This document shows positions 56,785 through 64,000 of a stretch of DNA of 64,000 nt, in pieces. Origin of the DNA: Punica granatum. Its lineage: Eukaryota; Streptophyta; Magnoliopsida; Myrtales; Lythraceae. The stretch lies in contig NC_045127.1 in assembly GCF_007655135.1 (NCBI RefSeq), positions 14,207,001-14,271,000 of the forward strand. The letters are read 5' to 3'. Made by a program: the position numbers and the translations under genes. Position 1 is the stretch's first letter; each line of letters opens with the position of its first letter. A model generated the notes under the pieces. It worked only from the letters and a program-made list of their open reading frames with translations, searched no databases and had not been told where the DNA came from.

Positions 56785-57623
56785 GGTTAATTGCATCGGT
56801 GGTCCAAAAAGTTTCATGAATGTTTCAAGTTGGTCCAAAATATTTTTTTGGTAACTTATTGGTACAAAAAGTTTCAAAACCGTTTCAATATAGTACATTT
56901 CGTCAATTGCCCCCTGACACCGTTAATATTTTGCTGACGTGGTGCGTCCCATGTGTCACTTTTATTACGTGGAACCAATCATAGTGCGCCACGTCATTTA
57001 AGAGAAAATAAAATTTGAAAAAGTCCAATAAAAATAATAAAATAATAATAAATAGTAAAAATTTAGAAAAAAATAAAAAAATTATTTTAAAATTAAAAAA
57101 AATTGAAAAAACTTTTAGAAATAATTCTAAAAATAATTTTAAAACTTTTAAAAAATTTTAAAAATAATTTTAAACTTTTAAATTTTAATTTTAATTTTAA
57201 AATAATTTTAATTATTTTTAATATTAAATTTAAAATTATTTTTAAAACTATTTTTAAATTTTTAAAAATTATTTTAAAAATAAGAAAAAATTATTTAAAA
57301 TAATTTTAAAATAATTTTTTTTTATTTTTTCTAAATTTTTACTATTTATTTTTTTTTTTTTATTATTTTTGTATTTTTATTGGAATTTTTAAAATTTTAT
57401 TTTCTCTTAAATGACGTGGCGCACTGTGATTGGTTCCACGTAACAAAAGTGACACATAGGACGTGTCATATCAGCAAAATGTTAACGGCGTCAGGAGCAA
57501 TTGATGGAATGTACTACATTGAAACGATTTTGAAACTTTTTGTACCAATAAGTTACCAAAAAAATATTTTGGATCAACTTGAAACATTCATTAAATCTTT
57601 TGTACAACCGGTGCAATTTATCC
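56785..57623. mobile_element. Foldback Mutator-like MITE, 839 bp
   Basis: Ends are GGTTAATTGCATCGGTGGTC and, from the other side, GGATAAATTGCACCGGTTGT. The arms stay complementary for about 240 bp (for example AATGACGTGGCGCAC on the right against GTGCGCCACGTCATT on the left). A perfect 10-bp duplication GGAAAAGAAT flanks it at 56775-56784 and 57624-57633. The middle (57010-57390) is almost pure A/T built from AAAATTTTTAA words. The isoleucine/lysine frame at 57103-57303 is only that AT tract. No transposase. Confidence 0.9.
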
Positions 57624-57633
57624 GGAAAAGAAT

Positions 57634-59781
57634 GAAAGAGAAGTCAACATACAAAATACCATCACGCATGCATTAATTCACTTTTATTCAGACCCACTGC
57701 AATTATTATGAACAGTGAACTCCTTTGGCTCGTCCAAACAGACTACCGACATCGGAACTTGGTGCGCATTCATGGAAATTACTCTTGCTGATGTCCGAGT
57801 ATTTAACCTAAAACGTTAACGAGATTATAAGTAAAAATATCTCACAATTTTAGAATTTCTAGTTAATAATATATTTAGAATATATTCTTTCTCCGCTTTC
57901 ACTTTTTCTTTCTGATATTACCTGTGATCTACAAGTACAACTAAACCAGTTCGACATTTAGTAATTAGTTCGGGAAACTTGATACCCAAATATCAAATGT
58001 AAATTGAAGTGCGACGTCCTCCCCGGCTGGTTACATTGGGACCTAGAGTCAGTCGACTTAATTTGATTTAGATCACACGTTCTGGGCCTTCTGGCCCCTA
58101 TATCATTTCAAGGTCTCACTATACGACATACAACGATATATAATATAATTTTATCCATGTATATGCAGTTACAGTTTAACATATATGATCACATTAGTAT
58201 ATGTGCGTCTGACTTGTAGAGGCAATTGATAATTTGTATTGATTTTTGTGAAATATAAGTTGGATCATAGATTTCACATACGGCTTACATATGTGAAACC
58301 GTGCTGGGAAAAAAAATAAAATCCATCAGAATTTAACAATATATATCAATATATGTGTTCCTTTTGCTACACGATTGTATTTAATGAACATTGTGGTTGT
58401 TGGTACTGTCACAACAGTGAATTACAGATAGAAGTTTGTACATACTGAAGTGCAGTCGTTTTATTATTGATCTAACAGAAGTCATTAAGTGGGGCGTGCA
58501 AATTAGATTTTTCTCCATGAACATTCAATATGTATTATTCGGGAAACTCTGATCGATGATTTCTCACTGCCAGAAACAGAATGGAAGCCATGAGATCTAT
58601 GAGTTGAATTGGCGCATGCCACTAATTCAACGCCCACTGATGGGAGGTCAAAGTTATTAGGCGTGCAGTTACTCTGTATAGTTTTTCAATGTTGACCATT
58701 GATATCTGGAAGTTCAATAATAGAGCCCTCTAATTCATATTCAAGTTGAGTTGACCCTGTAAAGATCTTTCAATTGTGAATTTTTCCCATTTACAATACT
58801 CAAACTTGAGTCATTACTTAAAGTGAATAAACGTTGAACCACCTGAACTAATCCACGGTAGTGGTTACCTTGTATAGTTAGACGCAGTAGATCTTGGTCT
58901 TTGAATTGTCCCACATAACATGGCGTGGTTAAAGTAACTAAAAAGTTTGTCAGATTTTCACAGCTTAACTGGACATGCCCTATTTGAATAAAAATTCATC
59001 CTCTCATGTGGCTGAGATATATAAAAAAGCATTTGACATTGTATCAAAACAATATAGAAGAGAGATTAGACAATATCTCGGTTCCTTTATGGAGGACTTT
59101 TGACCTCTGATGTGCTCGAGAGGATATATATATATATACATGAAGTGTGTACAGTCGGGTAGAAGGAAGTTTATATCACAATCAACTAAGATGGTTTATC
59201 TTTTAGTAACTGATCTTTGTGAGATTCGCTGTAGTCCAACCTCATGACAGGAATACAAGAAGTACTAGTTTAATTTGCAATGACAACTAATAGTTACATT
59301 TCAACTGATCAATATGACTATATCATTCGACTAACTATTAAAAGTACTGGGATGAGGTATATGTAAGTTTTCCTTTTCTTTTTGGTGAGACACGCACTAG
59401 ACATCCTCGAACTATTACTTGAGCCTCATCCCAGTTCAGGTTCAACTTGGCTTTGGCCACGGAATGCCTCCAATGAGTTTCGAATCCATGCTTTACTGGC
59501 AAAGTTTGCCCATCTAAGAGATATTATTTGGTGTATAGTTAGGAAATTATTAGGTAAAAGTTTTGGCTAGGAAAATTTATGAATAATTTCACTATGCTAG
59601 GAAAAGAAATAATGGGAAGTGGTGATATATTCTTGGAACCATGTAGATATATAGGAATGAGAGTCTCTTAATTCCATGAAAACCAGAAGAAGCAGCCCTT
59701 AGAATCAGACAGATGAGAAAACGCGTGAGGACATGAATTGCCATTGTTAATATAAAATTGTTTGTTTTTACCCAGAAAAAA

Positions 59782-59817
<36 letters not shown>

Positions 59818-59941
59818 TGTGTTTGTGGAGGGAGCTAACAGCTATAGGACGTAGTTTTATGCATTAAATGTCACAAAACAGTTGGTCGTTGAGTTTTCAT
59901 CTCATTGAATGCTTCTTTCTTTCATATATCTTTCCCAAAGG
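57634..59941. other. Intergenic, and upstream region of the glycine-rich gene
   Basis: No gene supported. A further copy of the GATATTYGAAA-type repeat lies near 58694-58770. An uninterrupted TA run is at 59787-59814. Confidence 0.5.
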
Positions 59942-59950
59942 CTATAAAAT
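59942..59950 (+). promoter_or_regulatory. TATA box of the glycine-rich protein gene
   Basis: CTATAAAAT stands about 78 bp before the chosen ATG. A start about 30 bp downstream (near 59975) would put the in-frame ATG at 59966 outside the transcript. This favours the start at 60020. Confidence 0.65.
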
Positions 59951-60019
59951 GCCACATACCAGTGTTTGATCAAATCACATGAGCTCAAGACAATTGCCAA
60001 TCAAATTAATACCAAAAAA

Positions 60020-61084
60020 ATGGAACGAGGCTTTCCTCTGTTGTCCTTTGTTTGCATTGGCTTTCTCGTGGTGAGTGCGGTTGCTAGAGATGTGAGGAAG
60101 AGCGAGAATGACGACCAAAAGAACCTAGGATTTGGTAAGGGAGGTGGCTTCGGGGGTGGCTTCGGTGGAGGCGCTGGAGGTGGCGGTGGTTTTGGTGGTG
60201 GGGGTGGATTCGGTGGTGGTGGAGGTGCCGGTGGAGGTGCCGGTGGAGGTGTCGGTGGGGGCGCAGGAGGCGGGTTTGGGAAGGGTGGCGGGTTAGGAGG
60301 TGGGATTGGTAAGGGCGGTGGGATTGGCGGAGGTGCTGGGGGCGGCATTGGACATGGTGGTGGAATAGGGAAAGGTGGTGGCTTTGGCGGTGGCATTGGT
60401 AAGGGTGGTGGACTCGGTGGTGGTGCTGGAGGAGGCTTCGGAAAGGGTGGCGGAGCCGGTGTTGGTGCCAAAGGAGGCTTCGGGAAAGGCGGGGGAGCAG
60501 GTGGTGGCGCCGGAGGAGGCTTCGGGAAAGGTGGTGGAGCGGGTGCTGGTGCCGGAGGTGGTTTCGGGAAAGGTGGAGGCGTTGGTGGTGGCATTGGGAA
60601 GGGTGGCGGAGTAGGTGGTGGTGCTGGGGGTGGCATTGGGAAGGGAGGTGGAGTAGGAGGAGGCATCGGGAAGGGTGGTGGTCTTGGAGGAGGAGCTGGT
60701 GGAGGAGGTGGCAGTGGAATTGGTGGAGGAATCGGCAAAGGTGGCGGACTTGGAGGTGGTGCTGGTGGTGGATTTGGCAAGGGAGGTGGCCTTGGTGGTG
60801 GTGTAGGCGGAGGCTTTGGGAAAGGGGGAGGAATTGGAGGCGGCATTGGGAAGGGTGGTGGCTTCGGTGGTGGAGTGGGTGGCGGATCTGGTGGAGGAGT
60901 CGGTGGAGGCTTTGGTAAAGGAGGAGGTTTCGGTGGTGGAATGGGAGGCGGTTCTGGGGGTGGCTTTGGTGGTGGTGGAGGTGGAGGTGGAGGTGGAGGT
61001 GGAGGTGGAGGGGGAGGGGGAGGTGCAGGCGGCGGATTCGGCAGTGGAGGTGGTCTTGGAGGCGGCGGCATTGGACACCGCTGA
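60020..61084 (+). CDS. Glycine-rich protein with signal peptide, 354 aa
   Basis: Likely a structural cell-wall glycine-rich protein. I start it at the ATG at 60020: it sits in an A-rich context, opens a classic signal peptide (MERGFPLLSFVCIGFLVVSA, cleavage likely after SAVA), and lies just downstream of a TATA box. The in-frame ATG at 59966 would add 18 polar residues before the signal peptide. After a short charged mature start (RDVRKSENDDQKN), nearly all the protein is GGGXGKGGGXGGG-type repeats with X = F, L, I, V or A and regularly spaced lysines. A pure glycine run lies near the end, then IGHR. There are no introns and no C-terminal cysteine-rich or RNA-binding domain, which separates it from the cysteine-rich and RRM glycine-rich proteins. 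The long proline-rich minus frame is its shadow. Confidence 0.92.
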   Translation: MERGFPLLSFVCIGFLVVSAVARDVRKSENDDQKNLGFGKGGGFGGGFGGGAGGGGGFGGGGGFGGGGGAGGGAGGGVGGGAGGGFGKGGGLGGGIGKGGGIGGGAGGGIGHGGGIGKGGGFGGGIGKGGGLGGGAGGGFGKGGGAGVGAKGGFGKGGGAGGGAGGGFGKGGGAGAGAGGGFGKGGGVGGGIGKGGGVGGGAGGGIGKGGGVGGGIGKGGGLGGGAGGGGGSGIGGGIGKGGGLGGGAGGGFGKGGGLGGGVGGGFGKGGGIGGGIGKGGGFGGGVGGGSGGGVGGGFGKGGGFGGGMGGGSGGGFGGGGGGGGGGGGGGGGGGGAGGGFGSGGGLGGGGIGHR

Positions 61085-62460
61085 AGACCATCGATCATCA
61101 CACGTTGCATGCATGGCCTCACCTGATAAGTTGTTAAAACTGTCGCAAGATTGCTGGAAACTAATAATCTTTGATGTAATTTATGTTTTCCGTCGTCCCT
61201 AGAAAGTCAAAGTACCCACTGTATCTTCTTTTTTATTTTTATTTTTTAACTTTTAGGTTTTTCATTTTTATGCTCGTGGGGGGGATGAAATTGAGATTTC
61301 AAGTTGCGCTGTATTTATTTTATTACTAAGGTAAGGACGTCTAATTGGTCTCTATTTAACAAATTGTTCCCTCTTCTCTCAAGCTTCTACACACGTGATA
61401 ATTTTTCTCGGTTGAGAAAGATTTAACTTCAATTCTGTTTCTGGAGCTATAAGATGGGTTCGTAGAGTAATAAGAAACACAAAAACGATACAAACCAAAG
61501 GAGTATGAAAATTCCATTGATGATGATTATCGAACACAATTGTAGAATTATAATGACCACTTTCAAATCATTCAAATTTAGAATCATCATAAGTTCCCCT
61601 TGCAATTTGCCTTGAAAACGAAATCCTATACTAATATCATTCAATTCTTAGTATTAGCATGGACAAGTCAATTAGGTTGAAGCCTCATATAACTCACTGT
61701 TGGTATATTACCACTGGACATGTTCAATTTCTTTTGCAGACACAAACCTGATCCTAAAGTACCGTCTTCTCGCTGCTTTTCATCGTGCATCAATATGACA
61801 CGAACTTGCTAGAATCTCTTAGGCGAATATGAGGATTTTCGGTAACCAGCTAGCGGTTGTCACAAACTTGGTTTTTTTCCTAGTGAATGGATTATCTTAA
61901 CTGAGCAAGAGAGTTCTCTCTTCTTTTTATTTTTATTTTTATTTTTTCCTTTCTCGATTACAAAGACAGTCCATAAACCTAATAAACGATAGAGAAATGG
62001 AGAAACAATTAAACCAAAAAGCCCTTCGGTTTTAAGTAACAAGATACTGCATTGCATCCTTTCTTAAGCAGAGTTCCAATTAGTATGATCTGAACAATAT
62101 ATTGTTACAAAACTGATTATCTATAATCATTTGTTCGTCGTGGATTCAGAAGGTTTATGAAGGGATAAGCTGTAAAGGTTTATAAAACAAATTTGTATTA
62201 TGACCTGTTATAACACATCCCTCCCATAACCCTTCGTAATTCGTGATCTAGACGAGCTATTAGAAAGAGAAAGACCAGGCTCTAAGTATGAAAATAAATT
62301 AGCAAAAGAAATAATGTGGAAAACTATGCTTTTACTATAAAATATTAATGTCCCTTTTCCAAATTTTCCTCAAATTACAAAGAGTTTTAAAGTCAACAGA
62401 AAATGGTTAATGTTGTGTACATATACCTTTTGCTGAAGATCTCAATATAGTTTTATCCCC
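61085..62460. other. Intergenic region between convergent genes
   Basis: Holds the 3' flank of the glycine-rich gene and, on the other strand, the 3' UTR of the PATROL1-like gene. A G-run (61279-61284) and a TTTTTATTTT-type run are present. No gene supported. Confidence 0.6.
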
Positions 62461-63844
62461 TTATCTCCTCTTTGCTAATTGGAATGACTTCTTCAAGAAC
62501 TGCTTCGACGCACGGTCGTTCCGATGGCACAGCACCCTCAGTATTGTGTTCGGGTCGGACCGATGCCATCTCCTTGTTGTAGGAGGCATTGGCAGCTTTT
62601 GCCCCACGCCCATCAATCCGATTCCACTCGTCTCGCACGTGACGATACTGAAGTCGTCGATCAATTGTTCGGTGGGCTGGCCCATCAGGGCGATGACCCC
62701 TTCCACTGACTCGGCCTCCCGGTCGACAACGTCCTCAGAAACCAAACCCTCACTGCATGTAGAAAACACTCGCTTCAAGCTCTCGAAGTCCTCCTCGATC
62801 ATCTTGTGGTCGGACCGATAGAAAACCCTAGAGTTCCCTCCTGCGAGCAACACCATGAGATATGCCTCGAAGGAGACCTTCATCACCTCCTTGATTGCCA
62901 GTGGTTGGGCCCGGTCCGTGAGCATTGCGCATAAGAGTGACAAGTTCTGCTTGAGGATCCTCAAAATGGGCCGGATACGGGCATTCATCACGCCGCCGAC
63001 ATAGAGACTTTCATAGAAGGCAGAGTTGGAGTCGAGGAAGACCAGGCGATAGGCCGCGACCTCGGACACGTGCTGGCAGGCTGCCTGGATGGATGTCCTG
63101 GCGATGTCAAAGTAGGAGGAGGAGTTACCCTGTTGCCGGCGGTTTGTGAACCGGTTCCGAGCTGGAGAGACCCGGGGGGACAGGCTTAGAGTTTTGTTGA
63201 GGGAATGGATGTAGGTGAGGAGATAGTGCAGGACTGTTGAGGCGGATGTAGAGGCGCTGTGTCCCACGGCTTGTCGAAGGGCGGGGGCTGTGGCCCTCGT
63301 TCGACCCGCTGACAGGGTGGTGGTCCTCTAAGTTGACGACGGTACATGGGGCGGCTCTCTTGAATAGCTTGATGAATTTCGAGTCGCGGTGGCATCTAGT
63401 TAGAGGTGGAAGGGAAGGAATGTAGCTTTGCTTTGATCCTAAGAGAAAAAAAAAAAAAAAAGGGTATATAAGTTCAGGCGATGAATGTGACTTCCCGGCA
63501 TAAACCGTATATCTCAGAGTGGTCGTCTTTCTTTGGGTTGGTAGTATTTTTTTCCGGAAACAATTGGTGACTACATATGCTCAAAATATATTGAATTGAA
63601 ATTATCATCGAGATTTTTTATATGTGGATATGAATCGACAGAGGCCTCCTTGCTTACCACAAGATGCAGCAAATGAAATGTAATCCTGGAAGAGGTGTCC
63701 AAGTGCATCAGCAAGATCTTGGATCAAATCCTCAGTGATTCCTATGGGGATCTCGAAGAATTCTTCGACGGTTTCCTTGACTGTCTTCATCAGCTCGACC
63801 GCTGACTGCGCATATGGCTCCGTCTTGGACTTCGGATTCCATGT
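62461..63844 (-). CDS. PATROL1: PATROL1-like (Munc13-type MUN domain) protein, last two exons
   Basis: C-terminal part of a plant unc-13 homologue of the DUF810/MUN family. In Arabidopsis PATROL1 helps deliver the plasma-membrane proton pump during stomatal movement. Exon A, 63844-63658, follows an acceptor TTGCAG and ends TGTG|GTAAGC; it begins TWNPKSKTEPYAQSAVELMK. Intron 63657-63439 ends TTTTTCTCTTAG. Exon B, 63438-62461, begins with SKQSYIPSLPPLTRC and ends FLKKSFQLAKRR with TAA at 62461, the family's usual C-terminus. Exon phases fit. Near 63231-63236 exon B carries one extra base: PRPSTSRGTQRLYIRLN is in one frame and LHYLLTYIHSLNKTLSLSPR in the next. Everything else is well conserved, so this is either a recent disabling mutation or a sequencing error. 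Upstream exons lie beyond the window. Confidence 0.9.
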
Positions 63845-64000
63845 CTGCAACACAAGAATTGCAGCGGGTTACTATTGAATTCACCATTATTTCACATTCT
63901 TTCCATCCTCAAGCTCTATATTTACATGATCATAGAACTGCTGAAAATCAATCACTATCAGACTTCAGCTATGGCCAATGTCCGAAAAATTGAATTGATT
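63845..64000 (-). other. Part of an upstream intron of the PATROL1-like gene
   Basis: AT-rich sequence upstream of the acceptor at 63845. No coding segment recognised before the window ends. Confidence 0.6.

Noticed and set aside
57103..57303. Isoleucine/lysine/asparagine-rich 66-residue frame
   Set aside because: Only the A/T core of the foldback MITE.
60001..61122. Proline-rich and histidine-rich frames on the minus strand
   Set aside because: Complement of the glycine-rich coding repeats; the plus-strand gene has the signal peptide, TATA box and codon logic.

Overview
The window looks like nuclear DNA of a flowering plant, most likely a eudicot. The evidence is AT-rich intergenic sequence, plant Ty3/gypsy, copia, L1-type, hAT-like and Mutator-like elements, a long glycine-rich wall-type protein gene, and the 3' end of a gene matching the plant PATROL1 (Munc13-like) family. 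I could not fix the species. Gene density is very low: I support only three host genes (42566-42985 minus, 60020-61084 plus, 62461-63844 minus and running off the right edge).

Layout. 1-5205 is intergenic with SINE-like copies, a 681-bp hAT-type element (780-1460) and a foldback Mutator-like element (3278-4185). 5206-9420 is a decayed L1-type LINE on the minus strand. 11276-32157 is one complete 20.9-kb Tat-clade (Ogre-like) LTR retrotransposon on the minus strand, framed by a perfect CTTGC target duplication. Its two 4.2-kb LTRs differ by only about 25 substitutions by eye. 36160-39225 is an old copia element that lacks its RT/RNase H half. 40724-41122 is a small tandem duplication bound to a 30-bp inverted repeat. 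42.5-43.6 kb holds a small conserved plant gene and its likely promoter. 46.5-57.6 kb is rich in nested foldback MITEs and a 1.2-1.5 kb tandem duplication. The last 4 kb holds the glycine-rich protein gene and the 3' exons of a PATROL1-like gene.

The large retrotransposon is the main object. Reading on the minus strand: right LTR, primer-binding site, an extra ORF upstream of gag, gag-protease, a 211-nt intron, RT-RNaseH-RNaseH-integrase, a run of hairpin modules, a 41-unit minisatellite, polypurine tract, left LTR. The stop codon of gag-pro lies inside the 5' splice donor. Removing the intron joins the protease frame exactly to the RT frame, so splicing would decide between Gag-Pro and Gag-Pro-Pol. 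The hairpin modules keep pairing while their stem sequences change, and the single imperfect pair in three of them becomes G.U only in the element's own RNA sense. One base is missing inside gag, so this young copy is probably non-autonomous.
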